In this document: positions 24,493 through 33,554 of the stretch, in pieces
Layout of the letters: every line of letters begins with the position of its first letter
Numbering within the stretch: position 1 is the first letter of the stretch
Source: Planktosalinus sp963975935
Lineage (GTDB): Bacteria > Bacteroidota > Bacteroidia > Flavobacteriales > Flavobacteriaceae
Length of the DNA: 64,000 nucleotides
Direction: 5' to 3'
NCBI GenBank assembly: GCA_963975935.1
Contig: CAXBIQ010000001.1
Coordinates: 434,001 to 498,000, forward strand
Notes under the pieces: generated by a model
Seen by the model: only the letters and a program-made list of their open reading frames with translations
Databases searched by the model: none
What the model was told of the DNA's origin: nothing
Translations under genes and position numbers: made by a program

Positions 24493-25119
24493 TTAGCAAA
24501 TGGCATAAGCGCATGTAAATTCTTCAAATTCAAAAAAATGCACTTTGTAAGTGTTTATTTTTCCGTTAAAGATAATATCTGCAGTGGTTTCTAAATCCTC
24601 AAATTGAAAATCCTTTACATCGATGTGATGCAAAAAACTCACACCCGGGTTTGCATACAATTTGTAAAGTGCTTCCTTGGCACACCAAACGATAGTTAAC
24701 TTCTGAATAACAGCAGTGTCATTAGCAAGCGTTCTGTATTCTTTTAGAGGTGTGAATTTATTGGCAATGCGCAAAATTTTATCGCGCTGTTTTTCCACAT
24801 CAATCCCCACTTCATTTTTGCTGATGATAATGCCTGAAAACTCATGGGAATGGGTGATGGAAATACAGGTTCCGTCTTTTAAGTCGGGCTTTCCATTTTC
24901 GTTATAAACCAAATCGTAGTCAGAATAACCGGCTTCTTTAAGCAAATGTCTTACACTCAAAAAACCCCGCCGGTGAATATCAGACAGCATGTTTGAGATC
25001 CTCAATTGACTGTTTTCAGTCAAAGAAATTCCTTTCATAAGGTCTTCAAATGATTCTTCAATCTTCCAGATGAGCACTTTGTTTTGGGGGTTTACTGTTA
25101 TTGTTTTGTAAAGAGGCAT
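24493..25119 (-). CDS. 4'-phosphopantetheinyl transferase superfamily protein
   Basis: 208 aa. The Sfp-type signatures are present: ISITHSHEFSGIIIS, then VGIDVEKQRD (Mg-binding Asp and Glu), and VWCAKEALYKLY. It transfers the phosphopantetheine arm of CoA to carrier proteins. Size and two-domain pattern fit an Sfp/EntD-type rather than an AcpS-type enzyme. First gene of a same-strand run reaching to arfB; it is divergent from ahcY, with about 60 bp between the starts. No NRPS or PKS genes are in the window. Confidence 0.88.
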   Translation of the reverse strand: MPLYKTITVNPQNKVLIWKIEESFEDLMKGISLTENSQLRISNMLSDIHRRGFLSVRHLLKEAGYSDYDLVYNENGKPDLKDGTCISITHSHEFSGIIISKNEVGIDVEKQRDKILRIANKFTPLKEYRTLANDTAVIQKLTIVWCAKEALYKLYANPGVSFLHHIDVKDFQFEDLETTADIIFNGKINTYKVHFFEFEEFTCAYAIC

Positions 25120-25182
25120 GAAATTTATTAGATATTACGTATTTTTGTGTTCCTAAAAATTGCTAAATACAAATATAACATT

Positions 25183-26499
25183 ATGAGTACGAAAACAGTG
25201 CCTTACACGGCGTATAAAGTTAAAGATATTTCTCTGGCCGACTGGGGAAGAAAAGAAATTGAACTGGCTGAAGCTGAAATGCCGGGCTTAATGTCTCTTA
25301 GAGAAGAGTATAAGGGCGAACAACCTTTAAAAGGTGCCCGCATTGCAGGATGTTTGCATATGACCATTCAAACAGCAGTTTTGATTGAGACCTTAATAGC
25401 TCTTGGTGCTGAGGTAACCTGGAGTTCTTGTAATATTTTCTCTACCCAAGACCAGGCCGCCGCAGCTATTGCTGCCGCTGGAATTCCGGTTTATGCCTGG
25501 AAAGGAATGACAGAAGAGGAGTTTAACTGGTGTATTGAGCAAACGTTGTTTTTCGGAGAAGACCGCAAGCCCTTAAATATGATTCTTGATGATGGTGGTG
25601 ATTTGACCAATATGGTTTTGGATCAATATCCTGAACTTGCAGCCGGAATCAAGGGACTTTCTGAAGAAACAACTACCGGTGTTCACCGTTTGTATGAGCG
25701 TATGAAAAAAGGTACCCTGCCTATGCCCGCCATCAATGTGAATGACAGTGTGACCAAATCAAAATTTGACAACAAATATGGCTGTCGCGAAAGCGCCGTT
25801 GATGCCGTGCGACGTGCAACAGACACTATGCTTGCCGGAAAGCGCGTAGTTGTTTGTGGTTATGGTGATGTGGGTAAAGGAACAGCAGCTTCTTTTAAAG
25901 GTGCCGGTTCTATAGTCACGGTTACTGAAATTGATCCAATTTGCGCATTGCAAGCAGCGATGGATGGATTTGAAGTTAAGAAACTTGAAACTGTAATAGG
26001 CAATGCAGACATTGTGTGTACTGCTACAGGGAATAAAGATATTATAGAAGAGCGTCACTTTAGAGCGATGCGTGATAAAGCCATTGTTTGTAATATTGGT
26101 CACTTTGATAACGAAATTGATATGGCCTGGTTGAACAAAAACTATGGCAACACCAAAGACGAAATCAAGCCTCAGGTGGATAAATATACCATTGATGGAA
26201 AAGACATCATCGTTCTTGCAGAAGGACGTTTGGTAAATTTGGGTTGTGCAACAGGACACCCCAGTTTTGTGATGAGCAACTCGTTTACAAACCAGACACT
26301 GGCACAAATCGAATTGTGGAAAAATACTGATCAGTATGAAAACAAAGTATATGTTTTACCAAAGCATCTTGATGAGAAAGTGGCCAGACTTCACCTGGAG
26401 CGCATCGGTGTTGAGCTGGAAACATTGAGAGAAGATCAGGCAGAGTACATAGGTGTTACTGTTGAAGGACCGTTTAAGCCTGAGTATTACAGGTACTAA
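25183..26499 (+). CDS. ahcY: Adenosylhomocysteinase
   Basis: 438 aa from the ATG at 25183 (MSTKTVPYTAYKVKD); a GTG at 25147 is in frame but unlikely. Conserved segments: GCLHMTIQTAVLIETL, NDSVTKSKFDNKYGC (substrate and NAD binding), and the Rossmann loop VCGYGDVGKGTA. C-terminal GPFKPEYYRY is the family's closing motif. It splits S-adenosylhomocysteine to adenosine and homocysteine, sustaining SAM-dependent methylation. Single-gene unit with a strong terminator. Confidence 0.97.
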   Translation: MSTKTVPYTAYKVKDISLADWGRKEIELAEAEMPGLMSLREEYKGEQPLKGARIAGCLHMTIQTAVLIETLIALGAEVTWSSCNIFSTQDQAAAAIAAAGIPVYAWKGMTEEEFNWCIEQTLFFGEDRKPLNMILDDGGDLTNMVLDQYPELAAGIKGLSEETTTGVHRLYERMKKGTLPMPAINVNDSVTKSKFDNKYGCRESAVDAVRRATDTMLAGKRVVVCGYGDVGKGTAASFKGAGSIVTVTEIDPICALQAAMDGFEVKKLETVIGNADIVCTATGNKDIIEERHFRAMRDKAIVCNIGHFDNEIDMAWLNKNYGNTKDEIKPQVDKYTIDGKDIIVLAEGRLVNLGCATGHPSFVMSNSFTNQTLAQIELWKNTDQYENKVYVLPKHLDEKVARLHLERIGVELETLREDQAEYIGVTVEGPFKPEYYRY

Positions 26500-26517
26500 C
26501 AAACTTTTACATTTTTT

Positions 26518-26552
26518 AAAAACCTCACTAATTTTAGTGAGGTTTTTTTTTT
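26518..26552 (+). terminator. Rho-independent terminator after ahcY
   Basis: AACCTCACTAA and TTAGTGAGGTT form a long stem with a minimal loop, followed by about ten T residues. Confidence 0.88.
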
Positions 26553-26714
26553 GAAGTCATTTAAGACTTAGGTAACAAATGACAGCTTGAATTTAACAAT
26601 TTGATAAAGAATGGGTATAGGAGTAAAGGTTTTTATGTTGGATATTTGATTGATATGCTTAAGCTTGAAATGACAATAGTTAATGATTATTTTAAATATA
26701 TATAAAACATAAGA

Positions 26715-27665
26715 ATGAAAAATTATTTAAACCTTTCGATGATTCTTATTGCCCTATTTTTGGCTGGATGTCAGGGAAATTCCAATAAGGAAAACCCCGA
26801 GAAAAATGAAATTAGCAAAGCAGATACCATTAGTAAAGAAGTATTAGAGTTTTCAATGACCGGAAAGCATGCCGATGAAGATTCCACATTGCTTCGGGTA
26901 GCTTTTATTGGCGACGGTGAACCAAAACCATGTGCTGAATTCCCCCATACAAATGCTGCTGTTGAGCAAATTAATCTACTTATGGAAACACAGCCCATCG
27001 ATTTTGTTATCGGGGTTGGCGATGTTGCTCATAAAGGAACAGAAATACAATATGAAGCAGCAACCGAGGTATTTCAAAGACTAAAAGCTCCTTTTTATCC
27101 CATCATGGGCAACGAGGAACACGGCAGCACGGTGGAGCGCTACCTTGAGTTTGCCCAACAATGGAACAGCGATATTAAAAATAAAAGTTATGTTATCAAC
27201 CACGATAAACTGGCATTTGTATTTGCTTCCCCCGATCACGGACGTGAATTTGATGACAGCGGCTCAGAATGGATTCTTGAACAAATTCAGCGTTTAGCCC
27301 CAAAGCCAGTTATTTTAATAGTGCATGGAGCGCAACAGGGTGTTTATGCAGAAAACCCGGAAAAGGGTATTAGCAACCAACTGTTCATAAATCAGGTTAT
27401 ACCACAAGCGAATCTTGCCGTAGTTATTTCCGGAGATTTACACATGGATATGGAAAGGGTGAACCATTCCAAAAAAATTGATCACACTCACTACCTTCAT
27501 ATTCCCGCTCTGGAACGCACCAAAATTCCCGATGAAACAAACCATACTCCAATGTTCAGAGTGATGACGATAACCAAAGATGGAAATGTGACTGTCGAAA
27601 CGTATGCAACTGGGGAAAACGCTCCACGAGCAGAACTTGAATATTCGTTTGTACTTGATTTATAA
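26715..27665 (+). CDS. Metallophosphoesterase lipoprotein
   Basis: 316 aa. Lipobox LFLAGCQ with Cys at about 19. The calcineurin-like phosphoesterase motifs appear in order: FIGDGEP, GVGDVAHKG, MGNEEHG (in place of GNHD), VHGAQQG, and SGDLHMD. The first motif has G-D-G rather than D-x-H, and the third has E-E-H rather than H-D or H-E. Several metal ligands are therefore atypical, and activity may be altered. It is probably periplasmic. It lies alone between ahcY and the phytase gene. Confidence 0.75.
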   Translation: MKNYLNLSMILIALFLAGCQGNSNKENPEKNEISKADTISKEVLEFSMTGKHADEDSTLLRVAFIGDGEPKPCAEFPHTNAAVEQINLLMETQPIDFVIGVGDVAHKGTEIQYEAATEVFQRLKAPFYPIMGNEEHGSTVERYLEFAQQWNSDIKNKSYVINHDKLAFVFASPDHGREFDDSGSEWILEQIQRLAPKPVILIVHGAQQGVYAENPEKGISNQLFINQVIPQANLAVVISGDLHMDMERVNHSKKIDHTHYLHIPALERTKIPDETNHTPMFRVMTITKDGNVTVETYATGENAPRAELEYSFVLDL

Positions 27666-27741
27666 AAAGAGAAACAATCAATTGCAAATGGTTGGATAAT
27701 TATTTACTACCATTGCTGTGTTTAAATTTTATAAACTAAAA

Positions 27742-27771
27742 ACACCTGCAAAAGTTTAATAATGCAGGTGT
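27742..27771 (-). terminator. Terminator hairpin between convergent genes
   Basis: ACACCTGCA...TGCAGGTGT, a 9-bp stem. On the minus strand it is followed by TTTTTAGTTT, so it best serves the phytase gene; it may act on both strands. Confidence 0.6.
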
Positions 27772-27792
27772 CTTTATAAAAAGGATTCTTAG

Positions 27793-28803
27793 TTATTGGT
27801 TGAGTCCTAATTTGGCTAAATCATAAAAATAGAAATTCTTTTCATCATTCATTGCGACAAACAAGCCATTTTTAAAGGTATCATTAAGTGGAATGGTTAC
27901 AACTTCACATCCATCAGTTTGCTTTGTGTTTAAGTTAATTTCTTTTATAAAGGTGTTGTCTTTTCTGGAAAATATATTGAAGGTTTCTGCCTGCTGATTG
28001 GATACTATAATATAGCCTTCCTCATTTTCATAAGCAACAATGGCAATTCCTTCATTGTCTCTTTTAAAAGTTTCGCCACCAAAACATGCCAGTTCTTCAT
28101 CCCCTTTTGAGGGATCTGCATGGTATTTTCTAACACAATGAGTCTCGTCTGAATAGTACACAAAACCTAAGGCATCGTCAACAGCTATGGCTTCTATTTC
28201 TTTTTTGCCACTGAACTTTCCAAACTTTCTCACCAAGTCTATAACAACCCCTGTACTGTCTGATTTTAACTCAAACTGATGTAAATAACCTGTCTCCGGA
28301 CCATTTTTTCTACCCACTATGATGTAAAGGGTACTGTCTACCTGTGAATGGTAGAAACTAATTCCCATTGGGAAATCAAATTCAGGTTCTGTTTCCCCTT
28401 CAAAAACCGGATACCCGCCATTATCCAAAGGTATCATATCCGGAATTGAGAATAATCTAATTTGCTTACGTTCCCTTTCGGTGAAAACCATTAGATCAAC
28501 TTTAGTAGAGTCATTGAGTTTAAAATCATATCTGATGTCAACATTATTAGGTCTTTTTAAACCTCTTATTGTTTTATCCTCTATAATCTTACCGTCTAAA
28601 TCAAAAGCATAAATTGCGCCATCTGTATCTTTATCTGTTCCAAAAACGATGCTTTCAGATGGGTTCTCTTTATTGACCCATATAGCTGGATCATCTGTGT
28701 CGTGGAGTGTGGTTTCTGTAATAATATCTGGAGGTGTTCCCGGTAATTTTTTCTGACAGGAAATTAATAAAACAACACTCATAAGGAATACAATGAATTT
28801 CAT
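27793..28803 (-). CDS. 3-phytase, beta-propeller type, lipoprotein
   Basis: 336 aa. Lipobox VVLLISCQ with Cys at 16. The mature domain matches beta-propeller phytases: TLHDTDDPAIWVNKENP near the N-terminus, DKDTDGAIYAFDLDGK, RPNNVDIRYDF, EIEAIAVDDALGFVYYSDE, and RDNEGIAIVAY. The Asp/Glu-rich propeller loops supply the Ca sites. It releases phosphate from phytate at the cell surface or periplasm. It is downstream of a TonB receptor on the same strand, a pairing often seen in marine flavobacteria, with a hairpin at 28847-28869 between them. Confidence 0.9.
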   Translation of the reverse strand: MKFIVFLMSVVLLISCQKKLPGTPPDIITETTLHDTDDPAIWVNKENPSESIVFGTDKDTDGAIYAFDLDGKIIEDKTIRGLKRPNNVDIRYDFKLNDSTKVDLMVFTERERKQIRLFSIPDMIPLDNGGYPVFEGETEPEFDFPMGISFYHSQVDSTLYIIVGRKNGPETGYLHQFELKSDSTGVVIDLVRKFGKFSGKKEIEAIAVDDALGFVYYSDETHCVRKYHADPSKGDEELACFGGETFKRDNEGIAIVAYENEEGYIIVSNQQAETFNIFSRKDNTFIKEINLNTKQTDGCEVVTIPLNDTFKNGLFVAMNDEKNFYFYDLAKLGLNQ

Positions 28804-28846
28804 AAGAAAAGTTTAAGTTAAATAATAAGTTTTCAATATATAGATA

Positions 28847-28869
28847 AAAGGGCGCAACAAGCGCCCTTT
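28847..28869 (-). terminator. Intercistronic hairpin between TonB receptor and phytase genes
   Basis: AAAGGGCGC-TTGTT-GCGCCCTTT on the minus strand, a 9-bp GC-rich stem followed by TTTAT. It may be a partial terminator or an mRNA 3' stabiliser that sets the receptor-to-phytase ratio (inference). Confidence 0.6.
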
Positions 28870-28896
28870 GGAAAATTAACTAACAAATAAAATATA

Positions 28897-31704
28897 TTAA
28901 AAGATATCATATTTCAAACCAAAAGTTAAACGTCTGTCATAAAATTCAACTTGCTGTGTTCTTTCTTTAACACCTTGATAGTATCTTAACGGCTGATTGG
29001 TAATGTTGTTTAAGTCAGCATAGATCCTTAAGTTTTTATTGATAGCATAAGTCACGTTAAAATCAAGGAAGAACTGTTGGTCATAATATCTGTCTTCAAA
29101 GTTGTTTCCTCCTAGCTCATCTATATAGGCGTCAGAAAAGTTTCCGGATATCCTTGCACTGAATTTTTTATCAGCATAAGATAAAGAACCATTAAACATG
29201 TTTGGTGATGCACCTGGAAGTTCTAGATCCCCTCTTTCGTCACCATCTTCGTTTCTGATGCCATTGGCCTCTGAGGTTAAATAAGTATAATTTAAAAATA
29301 CACCAAAGTTTTTACCTATTCCCGGAATAAAGTCCAGCTGTCTTTGAAAGGAAACTTCAGCTCCTGCAACATAGGCGTCATCCCCATTTTGGGGTTGGAA
29401 GGTCCTAAAACCTGCATTGGGTTCACCTGCATCCACTTCTCCAATCTGTGTATAGATAAAGTCATTAATTCTTTTATAAAATACACCTCCTGATAACAAA
29501 CCAATCGAATTAAAATAGTACTCTGCCATTACATCAAAATTCATTGAGGTTGTAGGGTCTAAGTCAGAGTTTCCTAAAACAATTTCTCCGTCTTCAAGTA
29601 AGATGTCAACTGAAGGAACAAGATCAACATAGTTAGGTCTTGCAATGGTATTTGTCCAGGCAAATCTTAAAACTGTTTTGTCTGTTACATCATATTTCAA
29701 ATGAACGCCGGGCAGAATGTTTGAGTATGAACTTTCATCAGTGATTTGACCAATGAGTTCCTCCTCTTCTAATATCTCATTTCCTGTCGCTGTTATTTTA
29801 GTGGTCTCTAACCTTACCCCTGCCAAAATACTAAACTTGTCAGATACTTTTTGATTGGTCATAACATATCCTGCAAACACATCTTCGCTTACATCATAAT
29901 TGCCTCTTAAGTACTCGTCAGGAATATCCTCAGATTCAAATAAGTTGGTGTTGTTTAAATCTAAGCCTCCCAAAAACCTTGGATCCATAAAAGAACCTGC
30001 TGCATATTGACCTCCCGCCAGAAAATCGGGGTCTGTGTAGTCTCTTAGAGGAACATCTGCTAAAGTGCCAAACGCCTGTGGGTTTTCATCTGTAGGCTCA
30101 TATTCAAAAAAGTTGTTGTCTCTAAACTTATTTTTTAATCTCATCCTGGCACCAAATTTAAAAGTACCATCACCTTTTCCAAAAAAGTCAGCGGGCAATG
30201 TAAAGTTTAAAAAACTATTAAAATCTTCTTCCTCCGTTAATCCATATTGCTCCGAAATAGCATTTCTATTAAACTGGTCCGGAGTGACTTGGTTTGAATC
30301 TGCAGGGGAAAAGGAGGGGAATTCAGGGTCAGAAAAATCTGCATCGAGTGTAACGCCCCCTCTACGATATTCCGCATACCTTTCATTGGGTCTTTCTTCA
30401 GATGCTTTTGCATATGAAAATAACCAGTCCAGTTGTAAATTGTTGATTAAATGTTCACCATTCAAGGTGTAGTTTTGCATACGCTGGTCTTCAAGGCGGG
30501 TATTCTGTATTCTACCTCCATCAATACCTCCTTTTGTTTGTCTTCTTATTCTTCCTTCATAGCCCACGATGTTTTCACCTTCGCCAAATACCGGTTCAAT
30601 ATCATCATATCTAAGACGTAATCTATTTTCACGGTCATCTCTCCAATTGTACATAGATTTAAAGAAAATGGTATTGTTCTCATCAAATGAGTAGTCAAAG
30701 TTTGCAGAAAAACTTCTTCTTACGCGTTGTACCAAATAAACCCGTATATCACTTTCTTCAACATAAGGATTCACGGTAATATCCTCGCCATCTAACTTTG
30801 CTTCATTAGCCCAAACAGCTTCTACGTTGTCTGAACCAAAATCGTTGTCATTGATAGAGGCCGAAAGCATCCATCCAAATTTTTTGTTTTCAGATTTATC
30901 ACCTATTAAAAAGGACCCGTTTAATATACGCTTGTCTGTAATAAAGTTTATCCCTGAACCCACTGTTGCTGAAAGCCTGAAGTTTTGTGGTGAAGATCGT
31001 GTAATCAAATTTACGGATCCACCAAGTGCATCACCGTCCATATCAGGAGTGACGGCTTTATTTACTTCAATGGTTTGAATCATATCTGATGGAATTAAAT
31101 CCATCTGTACATTTCTATTGTCACCTTCTGCCGAAGGAATTCTACTACCGTTAAGTGTTACAGAGTTTAACTGAGGTGCAAGACCTCTCACGATGATATT
31201 TCTTGCTTCTCCCTGATCGACCTGCATCGTGATACCGGGAATTCGTTTCATGGCATCTCCAATATTGGCATCGGGGAATTTCCCAATTTGATCAGTAGAT
31301 ACAATATTGGTAATGTTTGATTTGTTCTTTTGGGTGTTCAGCGCCCTTGCCTGGCCTCCTAGTGAGTAACCAATAATCTCCACTGCATCAAGTTCTTCAG
31401 TGTTTTCCCTTAACACAAAGTTTGTTGAAGTTGTTTGACCTGATGTAACAGTTACTTCTATGATATTGTCATCATAACCAAGGTACTTAACCGTTAAGTT
31501 ATAAGTGCCTTCTGGCACATTAAGAATTAAAAATTCGCCATCACCATCAGAAATGGCACCTTTTCCCAGCTCTTCAATTAAAACATTGGCTCCTGGCACA
31601 TAGATACCGTAAGTGTCTGTTATGACACCTCTAATGTTTCCATTTTGGGAAGTGCCGACATAAAATGAGAATAATAGTAATGCTAAAATGTAGTTTGTTT
31701 TCAT
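28897..31704 (-). CDS. TonB-dependent receptor paired with phytase
   Basis: 935 aa. A signal peptide (about 1-19) precedes a CarboxypepD_reg-like domain (about 22-108: GNIRGVITDTYGIYVPGANV ... KYLGYDD). The plug domain has DANIGDAMKRIPGITMQVDQGE, NIIVRGLAPQLNSVTLNG and GDALGGSVNLITR. The TonB_dep_Rec-type barrel then runs to the last strand DRRLTFGLKYDIF. The plug is of the TonB-dep_Rec type seen in xenosiderophore or phosphate-related families. With the phytase gene 93 bp downstream, it may import inositol phosphates or a phytate-derived product; that is inference from context. Confidence 0.92.
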   Translation of the reverse strand: MKTNYILALLLFSFYVGTSQNGNIRGVITDTYGIYVPGANVLIEELGKGAISDGDGEFLILNVPEGTYNLTVKYLGYDDNIIEVTVTSGQTTSTNFVLRENTEELDAVEIIGYSLGGQARALNTQKNKSNITNIVSTDQIGKFPDANIGDAMKRIPGITMQVDQGEARNIIVRGLAPQLNSVTLNGSRIPSAEGDNRNVQMDLIPSDMIQTIEVNKAVTPDMDGDALGGSVNLITRSSPQNFRLSATVGSGINFITDKRILNGSFLIGDKSENKKFGWMLSASINDNDFGSDNVEAVWANEAKLDGEDITVNPYVEESDIRVYLVQRVRRSFSANFDYSFDENNTIFFKSMYNWRDDRENRLRLRYDDIEPVFGEGENIVGYEGRIRRQTKGGIDGGRIQNTRLEDQRMQNYTLNGEHLINNLQLDWLFSYAKASEERPNERYAEYRRGGVTLDADFSDPEFPSFSPADSNQVTPDQFNRNAISEQYGLTEEEDFNSFLNFTLPADFFGKGDGTFKFGARMRLKNKFRDNNFFEYEPTDENPQAFGTLADVPLRDYTDPDFLAGGQYAAGSFMDPRFLGGLDLNNTNLFESEDIPDEYLRGNYDVSEDVFAGYVMTNQKVSDKFSILAGVRLETTKITATGNEILEEEELIGQITDESSYSNILPGVHLKYDVTDKTVLRFAWTNTIARPNYVDLVPSVDILLEDGEIVLGNSDLDPTTSMNFDVMAEYYFNSIGLLSGGVFYKRINDFIYTQIGEVDAGEPNAGFRTFQPQNGDDAYVAGAEVSFQRQLDFIPGIGKNFGVFLNYTYLTSEANGIRNEDGDERGDLELPGASPNMFNGSLSYADKKFSARISGNFSDAYIDELGGNNFEDRYYDQQFFLDFNVTYAINKNLRIYADLNNITNQPLRYYQGVKERTQQVEFYDRRLTFGLKYDIF

Positions 31705-31900
31705 AGTTAATTAGTTTACCCCAAACTTATTATAAAACAAACCTTAGAAAGTTTTCTTAAATTCAAGATTTTGTAAACTAATGTTTAAATATTTAAAAAT
31801 AATAATAAACAAAATCAATTTATAAAACTTAAGTAAATGTTAACTTAACATTTAAACTTTATGTTGAACAGCAAACTGCCTTAAAGTCAATATTTTAAAC

Positions 31901-31933
31901 AAAAAAACCCTTTCCGGTTTAGGAAAGGGTTTT
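31901..31933 (-). terminator. Rho-independent terminator after rpmA
   Basis: AAAACCCTTTCC...GGAAAGGGTTTT, a 12-bp stem with a T run on the minus strand, ending the rplU-rpmA unit. The remaining sequence to 31704 is AT-rich and holds nothing else I can identify. Confidence 0.85.
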
Positions 31934-31956
31934 AAGATTTTTTAAAGAATGAATTC

Positions 31957-32217
31957 TTATGCCTCAAACGGTTCAATTGAAACGTATGATTTATTGTCTT
32001 TCTTTTTTGTGAATTTAACTAATCCATCCACTTGAGCGTGAAGGGTGTGGTCTTTTCCGGCATACACATTGTCTCCAGGATTGTGTGTATAGCCTCTTTG
32101 TCTTACAATGATATTTCCGGCAACAGCTGCTTGTCCACCAAAAATCTTAACACCTAAGCGTTTTGATTCTGACTCTCTACCGTTTTTGGAACTACCAACA
32201 CCTTTTTTATGTGCCAT
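31957..32217 (-). CDS. rpmA: 50S ribosomal protein L27
   Basis: 86 aa. MAHKKGVGSSKNGRESESKR and RQRGYTHNPGDNV are classic L27. The protein reaches the peptidyl-transferase centre with its N-terminus. No N-terminal pro-sequence is present before AHKKG. It lies 27 bp after rplU in the usual rplU-rpmA order and is followed by a terminator. Confidence 0.97.
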   Translation of the reverse strand: MAHKKGVGSSKNGRESESKRLGVKIFGGQAAVAGNIIVRQRGYTHNPGDNVYAGKDHTLHAQVDGLVKFTKKKDNKSYVSIEPFEA

Positions 32218-32244
32218 GGCTTAACGTATTTTCTAATTAATATA

Positions 32245-32997
32245 TTATTTATTTTTCAGTAATTCTTTAGCTTGCTTCACCCATTCTTCAGATTCAATCT
32301 TGTCGCGGGTTATTCCTTCTAAAGCTGAAAGCTGCTCTCTGTCTGCTGCTTTCAATTTACTGATTTGCTGGAATGTATAAATTCCAATTTCGTTTAATTT
32401 CTCTTCATATGAAGGTCCAATTCCGTTGATTTGTTTTAAATCATCTGCATCAGCCTTCAAAGCAGTACCAATACTGTTGAAAAGTTTCTCCAGGTTGATC
32501 TCAATATTGCTTTCTTCTGCACGGTTTTGAGCTCTTGATACTAAGTTATCGCTAACTTCAACTTCTTTTTTAGGAGTTGCCTTTTCTGTTTTTGGAGTTG
32601 CTTTCTCTGCCTTTTTAGCAGGAGCCTTTTTCTCTGCTTTTGGAGCAGCTGCTTTTTCTTCTTTCTTAGGGGCTTTTTTAGCTCCTGAAGCAACAATGCT
32701 CTCAATTACGATTTCAGATAGAGATTGACGGTGTCCGTTTTTCTTTTGGTATCCTTTACGTCTTTTCTTTTTGAAAACAATTACTTTATCACCTTTCAAA
32801 TGTCTGGTGATTTTTGCTCCTACCTGAGCTCCTTCTATAGCCGGGGCGCCTAAAGTAATGTTGTCACCATCTTCTAAAAGAAGTACTTTGTCAAAAGAAA
32901 CAGATGATCCTTCTTCTTCAGACAAGCGGTGTACAAACACTTTTTGGTCTTTCGCAACTTTGAATTGCTGCCCTGCTATCTCTACAATTGCGTACAT
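32245..32997 (-). CDS. rplU: 50S ribosomal protein L21 with C-terminal HhH extension
   Basis: 250 aa, whereas typical L21 is about 103 aa. Residues 1-103 are normal L21 (MYAIVEIAGQQFKV ... FKKKRRKGYQKKNGHRQ). Then comes an Ala/Lys/Pro-rich linker (about 110-150), and a C-terminal domain (about 180-250) with DDLKQINGIGPSYEEKLNEI, a helix-hairpin-helix motif like those of RNA polymerase alpha or L17-associated extensions. Long L21 forms with such tails are known in Flavobacteriaceae; their role is not established. A strong -33/-7 promoter precedes it. Confidence 0.95.
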   Translation of the reverse strand: MYAIVEIAGQQFKVAKDQKVFVHRLSEEEGSSVSFDKVLLLEDGDNITLGAPAIEGAQVGAKITRHLKGDKVIVFKKKRRKGYQKKNGHRQSLSEIVIESIVASGAKKAPKKEEKAAAPKAEKKAPAKKAEKATPKTEKATPKKEVEVSDNLVSRAQNRAEESNIEINLEKLFNSIGTALKADADDLKQINGIGPSYEEKLNEIGIYTFQQISKLKAADREQLSALEGITRDKIESEEWVKQAKELLKNK

Positions 32998-33054
32998 AGC
33001 GTGTGTTTTAATTATTTGAACTTTATGAAACGTTAGTTTATTCTAACGCGGGCG

Positions 33055-33085
33055 CAAATATACACCTAAAATGCGAATATACAAA
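33055..33085 (-). promoter_or_regulatory. Promoter of rplU-rpmA, Bacteroidota type
   Basis: Minus strand TTTG (33082-33085) and TATATTTG (33055-33062) with 19 bp between, an excellent match to the -33 TTTG / -7 TAnnTTTG consensus of Bacteroidota sigma factor. About 55 bp upstream of the rplU start. Confidence 0.7.
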
Positions 33086-33104
33086 TCCTAATTATGCACT
33101 TTTT

Positions 33105-33554
33105 TTAATTGGGTTTGTTTTGATTGGTATTCCAGGAATCCTTAAGTAATTGCATAAAGGCGAGAGTCAGTACAAATGAAGTGGCAAGACCCATTAAAAG
33201 CACTGAAATTACAAGTAAGTAAGGACCATTATCATAATTTCGTTCCCATCTGCCCAATATAATGTCTGCAAATTCAGGATTAATGTGAAACATATAAATA
33301 GCCATTACAATGGTGAAAAGGACAGTGGCAAAAAAACCACTAAACAACCCCGATTGAAACCCTTCTTCATATTTAAAGTCACTATGCGTTTTTTTAAATG
33401 AAGTAATGGCCATATAAATACCAAACCCATAAATTACACCATTAAAAGCACTAAGTACCGTATAAGTGTGGAGCCCCAGTAATTTTAAAACAAAAAAGTA
33501 AGCTATTAATAATGCGGTGATTAACAATCCATATTTTACATTGTGAGTGGTCAT
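33105..33554 (-). CDS. DUF4199 membrane protein
   Basis: 149 aa with four predicted membrane helices: about 8-26, 33-50, 70-92 and 115-137. The KKTHSDFKYEEGFQSGLFSGFFATVLF segment is typical of DUF4199. Function unknown. Transcribed alone; rplU on the left is on the same strand but has its own promoter. Confidence 0.85.
   Translation of the reverse strand: MTTHNVKYGLLITALLIAYFFVLKLLGLHTYTVLSAFNGVIYGFGIYMAITSFKKTHSDFKYEEGFQSGLFSGFFATVLFTIVMAIYMFHINPEFADIILGRWERNYDNGPYLLVISVLLMGLATSFVLTLAFMQLLKDSWNTNQNKPN

Noticed and set aside
25120..25182. SAM- or SAH-responsive riboswitch before ahcY
   Set aside because: The interval is only 63 bp and AT-rich, with no conserved stems.
25759..26307. 182-aa minus-strand frame rich in Cys and Phe
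   Set aside because: Antisense to the highly conserved ahcY; composition is an artefact of the complementary codons.
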